Shown here: positions 23,593 to 35,019 of the stretch, in pieces | Layout: each line of letters opens with the position of its first letter | How positions within the stretch are numbered: the first letter of the stretch is position 1 | NCBI GenBank assembly: GCA_037074765.1 | Contig: JBAMDO010000238.1 | Location: forward strand, 1-64,000 | Direction: 5' to 3' | Length of the DNA: 64,000 nucleotides | Source of the DNA: Mansonella perstans | Lineage: Eukaryota > Nematoda > Chromadorea > Rhabditida > Onchocercidae | The notes under the pieces: generated by a model | The model's input: only the letters and a program-made list of their open reading frames with translations | What the model was told of the DNA's origin: nothing | The model's database searches: none | Program-made: the position numbers and the translations under genes

Positions 23593-25085
23593 TATACAAT
23601 ATATAAATGGAGATGTATCAAAGCGAGTGAAATTCACTGTTAAGTGGGATATAAACAGAAGAAATCGTGAACAACCGTAAAATTATTCAAAATTAAAAAG
23701 AAAGACAGAGAGACAATGGGCCCAACATATGAAAAGGTGACTCGATCAAAATCATCAGTATTGCATTATATTGGGCTAGAAAAAAGAAAATTCAATAAAT
23801 TATATTGCTGATCGGTTGTAGGGCCTAAAATCTGAATTTTCATATCCACGCGAGACAGCAGAACCGCCTTTTCCCCAAAAAACTCACAACCCAACTGCAC
23901 ATTTGCAACGGCCTACCGTGAAGTTATTATGCACGCAATTTCATTGAACTTATCAGAAGATCTGATGAGTGATAAGTAAAAGACAAGTGATATGAAACAA
24001 ACACATAATGATAAAATGATATGAAACAAATACAAGTATTTTAAGAGCAATAATTCCGTCTAACAGCAACTATCACCTAAGATCCTAATTATAGATTTTT
24101 AAGAAAAACAAAATTAAGCAAGCTCATGTTTGGGATCATAATATTCTATAAATGATACAAAAGCATCGTAAAGTCCGAAACAAAAATACTTTAAAAGTCA
24201 CCACTTTAAGCGAGGACACATAACACATCTAAAAATACATGAGTCAGAAAATCCCTTCCGTCAAAAAATTTTCTCCTAAACATTTCTGATAAATAACAAC
24301 AGAAAAAGTTAATGGATATCATTATCCACAACATCTATTTTTCCTCAACTTTCCATCATTACAAAGATGAATTAATTCATAGTAGCTATTATCAGCGATG
24401 AATCGCAGGTCAATTCAGATGCATGACTTAATTACATACATTTTTGGCAATTCGGCATACACTCACACATACAGCGAAAAGAATGAGCAAATAAATTACA
24501 CGAATAAATCATTTAAAAGATGCTAATAAAATTAACGAAAATCTTAATAGTGTCTCTCAAACAATTCAGAGGTATGAATTTAGTTTAAACTTCAGACCGA
24601 TTTCTGTAGGGAATTGTACAGAAATGAAAATATAGGCACTTAACATAACAAAATACTTGCAATAAAGGAAAGTGAAGAAATCAGAAACCAAGTCAGTAAT
24701 TTCGCCAGCAATATTTTTTATTCAGAAGAAATAAGATCAGCATAATCTGGCAAATCGATATTCACTTGCCCTACTGCCCAACGCAATATCTCATTTCCTC
24801 TGATTGTTATTGGCGAATTCTGCAAAAACGTGAAGCTCAACTCATATCAGATGTTAAAAACATGCAAAAAAAAAATCAAAAAACTAGTTATACATCACCA
24901 AACGTTCCTTTCCATAAAGTTATGATTTCAAAAACTCAGTCTCACCTAAATAAAGTCAAGAAAGAATCATATTGTATGCAGATACACTTCCACTCGTCGG
25001 AAATCAAGAATGAAGAATAAAAATACCTTTAAGACAAAACGCATATCAATAATACATTAATTTATTCAGAATTTTTCCGGTCGAT

Positions 25086-28000
25086 TCAATTTGCAGAAAG
25101 TTCAAGATGAACTACCTCGTGAAATGCAATGAGTTCATGAAGATGCTGATGCGCGACTTGGTTAATTCCCAAAAACTGATATCCTTGTGGAATTTTTTCG
25201 ATCAGAAAATGCTTTATATTACCATCCCCAACCACATACGATAGTGTGTAACCCCAAATACGTTCCGAAACTCGAACAAGGAATGAACCAGAAGGTTTTT
25301 TATATAGTAGTTGATCAGCTTTACTTCGTGGGATAATTCCTACAAAAGAATGCTTTTTACAAAGACGTCAGACCATTAACTAGATAATGACTGTTTTCGA
25401 TTAAAGTGAAAGAAGGGAGTTGCTTCATAGTATTAGTCATCTGACTCGGGGAATCGGGAAAGAGAAGTTGTAGTTTCTTTTTTTATAAGAAACATTATTT
25501 TTTGAGATAAGAATGTAAACATAATTAACCATGAAACCAAATAGCCGGCCGATGTGTCACTGGATCTAAACCGGTTCCTCGTAACAGCTCTTCAGCTTTA
25601 AACCAATCAACAATTGCTTCACGTGACTTTGGCTTAGGAGGACGTGTTAAGCTCTTTCTGAAAACATAATTAATGCTAGCATCTTATAATAACTAGGTCG
25701 AATTGAAAAGATAGCTAATCGACTGGCTTGCATTATCTGCATTATTTCTTAATTTCTCTGCGGAAAATTCCATTTGAACATCTTATCGTAAAAGTGGGAA
25801 GTATGACCTGAGCAAATCCAATCCGACAGAACAAGCCTTTTCCTAAACTAATCGGTACAAAGTCAAATAATTCCATTCATCAATGAAATTAGAACGAAAG
25901 AATGCGTCTAATGAGCTGCGATTACTGTAAAACTGCAATCTACTAATAAAAGAGAACCAGTATTTCTTCACTGTTGTTATTTCTTAGCACTCAGAAAAAG
26001 ACAAAGAGAATGAAATCATTACTTACAGAGCACCTCTCAAAGGTGGAATATTTTTCGTATCCTTGAGAAATGCTAAAATTGAACTCGATGTACGCAAACT
26101 TTGCTGACGGTGTTGTTCACGAGCTCTTTGCGCAATCTGCCGAATTAGAGCCTCTGCTTCGCGCGCTTTTTTTTCTGAAAGAAGAGGAAACATCAGCAGC
26201 CATAACAACACATAAAAGAAATGATCCAAGTTCACAAACACTTCTAGAGAGATATTTTTAATGTGCTATCAGTATCAACCAACTTTGCTCCTCCCAAGCT
26301 TGTTCGATACGTTTCGCCTCTTGTTCCGCTTCTCTATCAAATTGCTGATGTTTTTCCTTAATCTTTTCGAAAATTTCTGACTGCCGCTTAGTGATTTCTT
26401 CGTCGATATCTGTAAAAACAACTAATTTAAATCACAAGTTGTCGACTTTTAAAATTTCATTGATAAAAGTACTTCATCGATAAAAGGGAAACAGAAATAC
26501 CCGACAAATCATGTCTTGTACTATGATCAGGCCGGAATTTCACCACAGTATTGTAATCAGAGTTTGTTTTTTCAGGTGGAGTTATCTGTGCATTTATACT
26601 CCAAAGCCGTGTTCGTGGAATTGTAAAAGAGTTTCCGTTGAGATTATTTCCGCTCATCCAGTTAGATTTCGCAGCATTTGCCGGTATACCAAATGTCTGA
26701 CATTACTAAGTGTTATTTTAATTATCACAGAAGTTAATTTAGGGACAAATTTCGGAATTATATGAAATCCAGAACACAACACTACAAACCAAACAGATTA
26801 AACCTAACTTTCATTCCGCTTGAACTGCTGTAATCTGACAGTACGCCTTCTTTTCCTAATTCACGACGAACGATTGATCCAGAAGGATGGGAGGAAAGTG
26901 GCGAATAGTTATTACAAGCTCCATAAGGAGTATTCTCTGCGTCACTTCCAAAAGATGGATTACGGTTCGGGCTACTAACAAAAGTTTGACCGAAACCGGT
27001 GTTGGTAGAAGTACTCGGCAAAACCCGTGATCTTTCGTCTGAACCATTGCTCTAAAAAAAAAAAAAAAAAAAAACTTCCAGGTTTCTGGAAAAATAAAAA
27101 CATAGCTCGCTTTAATTTATCATTGAAACCAAGTGAGCATAGATATCTAAAAAGAAATGACTTACTTTTGGAGTGCTAGCTAACAAATCTGTGCCACATG
27201 CTTTCTCTATTATCAGCTGTTCAGTGACAATATCGTTTGAAAGTTTATCTCCTTTATTAATGTTGTTGTTGGAAGGAAGATTTTCAATGGATTTCTTTAG
27301 GATCCCTTTACGAGATGGTTCTGGAGTAGAAGTGACACGCGAAGGCCAGTGTACATTACCACTGTATGATGGGCCAAACATTGAATCCGCATCATCATAC
27401 ACAGATTCCTGTAATTAAGATCTGTGACTGTAAACCGAAGCTTAATGAAGCATTGTAAATTAATGCATTTAACAGCTATTCGCAGACGTTGAAAGGAAAA
27501 GAAGAGGAAAATCCAAAATCTCTAAAAATACAAAAGCGCAAAACGATGCAGCAAAATTATTTTTCTAGAATGATAAAATTTTTGGAATGCACTCTTAAAA
27601 TAAGCAAATATTAATCTGAAAAAGTAATGCAATAAAACAAATCTGCAGTCTGTTATGCGCATATGCACTGTTCCACGGTTTAATACGGCTTAACTGCTCT
27701 TTCAGTGTGTCTTCATTTTCATGTGGCTCGACCACGGGTTCATTATCACCATTCAATTCCGTTAAACTGCAAAAATTGCAGAAATTATGCAAATATACAC
27801 GTAAAATAAAAGTAAGAATTACCGCATGCTTTCCAACATTTCCTTTTCAGCAAGCTGTCGGGCTTCCTCAAAAGCGCGTCTTTCAGTAATTTGTTCAATG
27901 GTCAGATCATCCTTATGTTCACCCATAACCCAAACCCAAACTTCGCCATCTTCTCCCTTTAACCATCTGAAAAAAAAAAACGAAATAATTTTAACGACTA

Positions 28001-28538
28001 AAACTAAAATCCCTTAATTTCGTTAAGCACTCTTTTATCCCGTTACACTTGATTATCGCCTCAATTGCAAAATTCGCACCTGATTCTTCGCGAATTATCC
28101 TTTGGTTTGTTACTTTGAGGTTCACCTTCCTGCTTACATTTTTCTTCAAAAGCTTGCCAACGTTTTACTTGCTCCTCACGCATTTTAATAAATAATATCT
28201 GCTTTTGCTCCTCATCTAGTGCTTCTAAAATTTCTGGATCCACAAACATCTGAAATGAGAGCATAAAATAGATTTGGAAGTGTAAAGTTTGATGGATGAA
28301 TCAAGGGAATTTTCTAAACTTTCTGTAAATTTTCACGTAATCATTATCATTTCAAAATTTTCACGTAATCATTATCATTTCAAAATTTTCACGTAATCAT
28401 TATCGTTCAAAATTTTCACGTAAACATTATCGTTCAAAAGAAAAGAAAAAGAAAAAAGAAGAAAGGCAAACATTGAAGATAGAATGTAATAATTGGTTGA
28501 AAACATACTTGATCTAATATTTGCTGTAGCATACTCAT
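25086..28538 (-). CDS. SH2 domain adaptor, SH2D4A/SH2D4B-type
   Basis: Cytosolic phosphotyrosine-binding adaptor. The N-terminus [10 protein letters not shown] followed by [20 protein letters not shown] and the block [11 protein letters not shown] match the start of vertebrate SH2D4 proteins. A charged coiled-coil-like region ([18 protein letters not shown]) precedes the SH2 domain, which begins [17 protein letters not shown]. The phosphotyrosine-binding Arg lies in [19 protein letters not shown], and the domain ends near [10 protein letters not shown] shortly before TGA. Exons in transcript order: 28538-28509, 28249-28080, 27966-27823, 27766 to about 27670, 27411-27178, 27051-26809, 26696-26501, 26409-26284, 26174-26027, 25657-25530, 25340-25086. 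All junctions are phase-consistent except that between exons 4 and 5. The middle is Ser/Asn-rich. It shares a 964 bp 5' interval with the divergent cyclophilin gene. Confidence 0.88.
27052..27075 (-). repeat. Poly(A) tract beside a splice acceptor
   Basis: Read on the minus strand this is a run of about 20 T ending in AG directly before the exon beginning SNGSDERS. It serves as an extreme polypyrimidine tract. Confidence 0.7.
28327..28438. repeat. 28-bp tandem repeat, about 4 units, in SH2D4-type intron 1
   Basis: Units read AAATTTTCACGTAATCATTA followed by TCATTTCA. The first two are nearly identical; the last two carry TCGTTCA endings and one has TAAACA for TAATCA. It lies between exons 1 and 2 of the minus-strand gene. 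Confidence 0.9.
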
Positions 28539-29502
28539 CTCGGCTTACTTATCTTCTTCTATTTTTCTCATCGGCAATGATAAATTCAAAAAAAATCGAG
28601 CAGCAAAAATCCTAAATGAGAAGCAATCATTGGGAAATGAACTAGTTATCATCAGAAAACAAAACCGCACAATGGTGCCAAGTTATGATACTAAAATCAT
28701 TTTAAATGGTTCAAAAGCTGCAAAATTTAACGCAGCCACAGACGTTGAAAAAAAAATGGGAATGAGGGATGTTTTGGATGACGTATCTCAATAGTCTCGG
28801 ATATTATCAGGGTTCAATTAGGTAAATTTGGTGTGGTCTTCTATTAGGAACTTAGAGTTTACGTCAGGTTACGTTATTGACTGCATAACTTCAAGTATAG
28901 ATACATAATTTGAAAGAACATAACTTCGTAACTATGTTAATTGCTCGAGAAATCAGTACTTTTTTGTTGTTTGTTGAACCAGTTAGTTCAAAGCCTTATG
29001 TTTTGTTTTTAAAGTTAAATTGTACATTGTAAGGAAAAAAAAAAGCAAAAAAGAAAACAGTAAAGCTGTATTTGGGTTGGATGTTAACGTTTACGTAAAG
29101 TTCAATTTATTTAGAAAGAATCTGTGCTTCATGTTTTGCTGTTGACTATGGATTATGAAACACGTTTATGTCCGCTTGATAATTTAATTTCTCTCTGTCA
29201 CATTTCTTCATATATTTCCTGTAAGGAACAGGTTGTTCAAAGAATATGATGATGGTTTTCAAAATTTTGCAAAACAAGAAGCATAACAAGTTGCGAAGCA
29301 TATGGCGATTTAGAATTTTTGATTTTGTAGTTTCAGCAAGTACTTTCAATTACTTTTTTGATAATTTCCATGGATTCAAATCTTAAAGTTTGCGTGCAAC
29401 TATTACATAGCATTTTGCGCACTATATCTATATCTTATATACTTTTTAAATTAAAATGTTGCAGGTATTGACGAATGATTAAGATAGATCACAGTAAGTA
29501 CA
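28539..29502. promoter_or_regulatory. Divergent intergenic interval between SH2D4-type gene and cyn-12
   Basis: Both start codons face away from this 964 bp stretch, so it should contain both promoters. No TATA box or known operator is identifiable. A GTTGCAG at about 29459-29464, some 40 nt before the cyclophilin ATG, could be a trans-splice or cis-splice acceptor. Confidence 0.5.
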
Positions 29503-31823
29503 ATGCCAGTGCCATATTCGAATTCTGCGAAATCTCCATTTGTTGCGTTAGAAACGAGGTAAGATTCACTATATTTTTTGATAGCATAAATAAAACACAC
29601 ACACACACATTTGGTGCCATATTGTCTGCTTCATTTTTCTAGCCATTGTGACTGTAATAATGATGAGAAAATAAGAAATCTTTGCATGATAGCATTGTGA
29701 ATTAGGTTTTTTTTCTTTTAATATAATTTCCTTAGCGGCACATTCTCTATAACATGTTCTCATCGGTTCAATATCATCTATGCAGTATCATTTCATTGTC
29801 ATTTGTGTCTTTTTCTATGCTGTTACTTTATTATTAACTGTCTGGATAATACGAGCACTGTTAATATTGCAGGTAGCATAATTGCTTGCACATTATCACA
29901 TGAATACCATACAACTAACTAATATAATAAAGATTGCAAATAATGTAATTATTGGACTTATTAGCTTGGTTCAGATTCTGAACGGTTTCAACTATTTCAA
30001 ATTTTAAGCATGGGAACGATCTGCATCGAACTATACTGGGACCATGCTCCCAAAACGTGTAAAAATTTTGCCGAACTTGCTCGACGCGGATACTACAGTG
30101 GAACTATATTTCATCGCATAATTGCCGATTTCATGATACAAGGCGGAGATCCGACCGGAACCGGTTTTTTTCCTGAATTTTTTTTAGTAAAAACTAATGA
30201 TTTATGAATTTAAATTTGTGAAGCAAGAAGCCTTTTTACCAAATAATAAAAGAATTGAGGAGTTGTTGTTCGTTGTCACTAAATTTTGCTGATTTTTGGA
30301 ACAAAAAATGTGTTACATTTTCTCAACTATGGATTGATTTTTATTTGAGGTCGTGGCGGTGCATCAATTTACGGTGATAGATTTCCTGATGAAATCCATG
30401 ATAATTTAAAGCACTGTGGTGCAGGAGTCATTTCGATGGCTAACACTGGACCAAATACGAATGGTTCACAGTTTTTTATCACCTTAGCACCAACACAACA
30501 TCTGGATGGGAAGCATACCATTTTTGGAAGAGTCGCTGCTGGAATGAGAGTACGTTGTTTTTCTCACGGCATTTTTATTTTAATTATTCGATATTTGAAA
30601 TTTTTGGGTCATTTTTAGTTGAAAGTTTTCGTATATTGCTATGTCTTCATCGAATTAGGATAAAAAATAATTATGGTGTATTAGTTGATAAAGTGGAATA
30701 ATATTGTAGATCTAGCGATTTTAATACCCAGTTAGTAGCATTTGAAAGGCTTCTGAACAGTGGATTTACGACAATACAGAAGAAAGAGAACTTTCTAGTT
30801 TTGATAATGTAGGGCATTTCACATATTCGTTTGAAGCTTGTTTTATGACGTATATAGAAGGGATTATGAAGATTAAAGACTATGAGAAGGGGTCGCCATT
30901 ATACCTTTAAATTATGAGGAACGACTGCAATTCATCAAGTATCTGACCTATAAAAGTGATGCAGGAGCAGTGTGTATTAGAAAATTACCTTTCTAATTTT
31001 TCTTAATGAGCGGCTTTCATCTGGGAAAAAATAGACATTGTGACAAATATTTCGATTATATGGACAGTTTTCTACATCTGTTGAAAGACAGAAAGAAAAA
31101 TGGGATCTTTTAGAATCACAAATAGCAAACATTAATGAAATGTTTGTCGATAATCGGCGTTCAGTGGGTATATTTATTAATGCCAAACCAACCAATTTAT
31201 ATTAACTAGCCTGTGAAATCCCAAAATTGCTATTTTCTGCTATTGTAAGAGAGTGTGAGGAAAGTTAGGAAACTTTCTGCTTCAGTAGTACTAGAATCGT
31301 AAATCAATTTTAAAGACTTCCGTGGATGGATAGTCCATCGCATGACGCTTCCATAAACAGAAAATATCGAATGATAACTATTCTATATTCATATAAAAAT
31401 GGAAATCCGAACTTAGGTCATCATTGAAATCATTGAAATATCGTGTCCATTATCCAACTTTTCATCCATCATTGTTATGGATGTTAGATTAATAAGTAGC
31501 ATGAAAAGTCGAGGAAATATTTCATAGTAAGTTTACTGTTTCAGATAGCTCGTATTACCTTCATAGCCTACGAAAAGTACTGCCGTCTTGCGAACACCGA
31601 CAAGAATTGCAGTATTTTTCGGAACTTTCTAGAATAGAGTTAAAAAGCTTAATCTAGAAAATGCAATTACTTGCTTCATTTATGCTGCTTCATTCTATAA
31701 TATGGTATTATTTTGTTGTAGACGGTACAAAAGATTGGGATGGTGGACACAGATGCGCATGATCGACCAAAAACCGAAATTCGAATATTAAAGGCATATC
31801 CAAAAGACGACTCTCGCAGTTAA
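29503..31823 (+). CDS. cyn-12: Cyclophilin, PPIL1/CYN-12-type peptidyl-prolyl isomerase
   Basis: Isomerises peptidyl-proline bonds; PPIL1 family members are components of the spliceosome. Four exons (29503-29558, 30009-30163, 30350-30549, 31722-31823) give 170 residues, against 166 for human PPIL1, and the whole protein is the cyclophilin domain. Conserved residues in CypA numbering, which happens to coincide here: Arg55, Phe60 and Gln63 in [14 protein letters not shown], Phe113 in [10 protein letters not shown], and His126 in LDGKHTIFG. Position 121, normally the cyclosporin-contacting Trp, is His (PTQHLDGKH). The C-terminus [13 protein letters not shown] matches the KAYP ending of PPIL1. 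There is no signal peptide. The last intron, about 1.2 kb, is long for this locus. Confidence 0.95.
29594..29608. repeat. Short (AC)n tract in cyn-12 intron 1
   Basis: About seven AC dinucleotides. Confidence 0.8.
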
Positions 31824-33463
31824 TTATCTATCTCGAAGGATGGATGTGATGACAGATGAATGAATTCCGTTGTAACTAATCGTCTTATCTCTTGAACGGT
31901 TTTAAGCTGTTGAAAATATCTGTATATTCAGATTGTTGAAATAAGATTATGTTTTGTAAGCTCTTCGTAATGAGATATACACGTTTCCATTATCCATTTG
32001 CGAGTGGGAGGGAATGGGCGTGTATGCTGTGTCTGCATGGGGTAAATCACAAGTATTCTTCTAAGCTAATTTTTGTTGAATATTTTCTACAAAATAGCTG
32101 ATTATGTTATGTTGGCCGTTGTTATGCATATATGCATACTGCTGCTTCCGTTTGTTAATTGTTCGTATGTTCTGGATAATGTATTTTCGGCTCCAGCTAT
32201 CTAAGTAAGTTTAAACTGTATTTTTAACAGCGAGCATCTTTTTCAGAGAAGCTCTTATTCCATAAATCCTTTGTTTTTCACCAAATGCAAGCGTAAATTT
32301 GCTTAAATTGAAGTGAAGGATTAATTTTGCTGATAACGTGAATAACCTTGAGACAGGAAAGTGGTGCTTAGCATTGTTAAGTTTGCAGATGTATTACGAA
32401 GTGAAGATGTATTGCGTTTAATATCGGAGTAACTCTAATAAAGATCCTGTCTTGAAATTGTTTTATTTTGTAGTGCCATTTATATGAGAATTATTGCAAA
32501 TAACATTTAAGACGTGACATTTTTGTTAGTAAATCGTGATTTCAATAACATAACAAGAGTATAACTTGGATTTGAACAGTTTCGTTAATATAAATGCGAT
32601 GAAATGAGAAATTTATTGTTGTTGTATCTATCTTCTTCAAGTGCAAACATTCGTTTTAATTTTGCTGTTGGATATCTATTAAACGCATTACATTATTTGA
32701 CATCCTCTGATCCTTTGGATCTGAATTCCTTCTTTCCTCTGCTTCACACTTAGTAATAGTTTCAAATATCCAAGAAAATAAATCAATTTGCATTGTTAAT
32801 AATTTTTAGCATTAAAAGAGTTTTGCAAATCCCAATGTTTTGGCCATTTTTTTCCCTTGTATTTTAGTTTAGGCAGTTCAGCTGCTGTTAAGTAATCGTC
32901 CAGTTATTAATCACTTTTTAAATGACGATCTGTTATCCATCCACCGCAATTTTCTAAATTTGATTCATCTGTTTGGGATTTGAATTTAGAATTCCGGATA
33001 AAGTGGGAGTTCCAATATTCGTTAGAATTTTCTGCGGACAGTATAGTGAAGAGTTGGAGGCTCTTGCTGAATGCATGTCCATTCAAATCAAAGTTTTATG
33101 TAATTCGTCTAAAATATGATATCTTGTAAAGCAGATGAATTAGATTATATTCTTCATTGGCTTTACCTAATAAAAGTGACATTACAATGCTGCAATTTTC
33201 GTTCCCATTATAAGACATATAACTGACCTATTATTAATTTTTCGATCAGTGATGTGAAATTTTACATTGATAAAAAAAAACAAAAAGAAAAATGAATTTG
33301 CAATAATCATATTTCTTCATATTAACTATTATTTAATCATTGATGAGATCTGTCTAAGAAGTATTTGTCATTCCTAGTGTTATTCATAGTTCGATTTAAT
33401 AAAGACCGATGGACATATCTGATCATTTTATTACAGTATATTTTAAATATATAGTTATTACCT
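31824..33463. other. Intergenic region downstream of cyn-12
   Basis: Contains AATAAA at 32437-32442, a possible but distant polyadenylation signal for cyn-12. No gene is seen. Confidence 0.5.
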
Positions 33464-35019
33464 TATATCAAATTATCTTAAAGTAGTTTTAATCAACAAT
33501 ATTACCTTATAGAAATTATCTTAAAGTAATTTTAATCAATAATTCATTTTTTTACATTTTAAAACAAGCATTAAAATAATTCAATTTTATGTTAATACTT
33601 TGATGTTTGTCTTTGATTTGTTACATTCACTTTACTTATTTTTATTTTTATCACTGCTTGATACAAAAGAAAACAAAAAAAAGTATACAAATATATTAAA
33701 GAATGCTGTCTTCATGTAACCTATTTTATTTAGATTAAATTTACGGTCTTTACACACAAATACTGACTGGCATAAGATTTGAGCTATTTTTGCATGATAT
33801 TCTCTTTGAGTAAATGGTTCCCAGTAAATCAGTGATCTGCAAGAGAGGCAGAGTGAGCTACCAGACGTGAACTGATTTTTTTTTAAGTTGTGCTTTGATT
33901 CGTTTGTTTGCGACATAGGTTTATTGGGTTGAAAGATTGTACCAAACGGAAATATTATTATGATTTTACGCAGTGTCATCTCAGTTTTTCCTTTTCGTTT
34001 TAATTTACAAGATTCCAACATCCTGTCTAGTCGATTTTGTCTTACCTCTTCATCCTCTTTTTATTACTTATTTTATAATAATTTTATTTTTTTTTCTTTT
34101 TATTATTTATTTTTATAATAATTTTACTATTATAATAATTTTATTCCTAACACTAATTTAATTTTGGTAGTTCGGCGGTTTGGAGAACAAGCCTTTGAAA
34201 TCGCTTTTATTTTTAGAAAATCGCGCTGAAAAAAATAGTAATGTTTACAGTGTGCGGCAATGTTTACATTAAATTAGGACTCACCTATATTGAAAGTAAT
34301 GAGGAAATAAATTCGTAGCGCCATGGTTTTCGGAAACGATGCTTTGAAGTTATCAAAATTGAAACACCACTTTGGAACGGTTCTAATTTATTTGACATCG
34401 GCTCCATTTAAAATATCAAAATTGGTAGCAAAATCAAAAAGGAAACCGCGCGGAGTGGGAGAAACAGTCCTAGGAAGTCTTTGATGGAAGCTGTCGAAGA
34501 CTTAAGTTTTGAAGATAGAAATTAAACAGAAAATACAAGAAATGCTGTTTCAAAGAGTACGGTAAAAGCTTGAATTGATATAATGTCAAATATTAAAGAA
34601 CCTGTAGCACTATTTAAGAGGAATTCGCGGGAAAGAGAAATGACGTAAAAAGATGTCGACGTAATGAATATAACAGCGGGACGTAATATCTTATGGCTCG
34701 CAGGTTTCTGTATTGTCGCGGGCACTTCAGCTGTGTTAGAATCACGTTTCAGTTTAGCAACAAGAAACCGGAAAATCCTTCTGCATTAATAACTCATTGT
34801 ATCATATATCCGCAGGCGTTATCTCACAAGACTCTTCTTTAATTCAGGCCTTTTTAAAAAACTTTACACTGAGAAGTTTCCGATCACGAGACGCTTTTGT
34901 CTCATCGAAGTTCGTTGACTATCGAAAGATAATATGCTGGGAAGCTTATACAAACTAAGAGTAAAAGTAGAGCTGATTCTGGTGAAGTAAAAAATTGAAG
35001 ATTTATAAGGAAAGTTTTT
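33464..35019. repeat. Dispersed direct repeat, copy 2 (about 1.5 kb)
   Basis: Second copy of the element at 18223-19754. It differs at its left end, where the first 40-odd bases (TTACCTTATA through TTTTAATCAA) are tandemly duplicated. Elsewhere there are scattered substitutions and small gaps, for example loss of CATT in the GGTTC(ATT)CTAATTTATTT stretch. A minus-strand frame of 129 residues is longer here than in copy 1. The flanks are unrelated to those of copy 1. Confidence 0.9.

Larger units (their letters stand above)
19755..25085. other. Gene-poor region, AT-rich
   Basis: No exon chain is supported on either strand. Holds T/A homopolymers near 21775 and 22358 and a CA/TA microsatellite at 23551-23589. 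The part nearest 25085 should include the 3' UTR of the minus-strand SH2D4-type gene. Confidence 0.5.

Noticed and set aside
28327..28438. Repeat array considered as CRISPR-like
   Set aside because: Units are head-to-tail without unique spacers, in an animal intron; it is a minisatellite.
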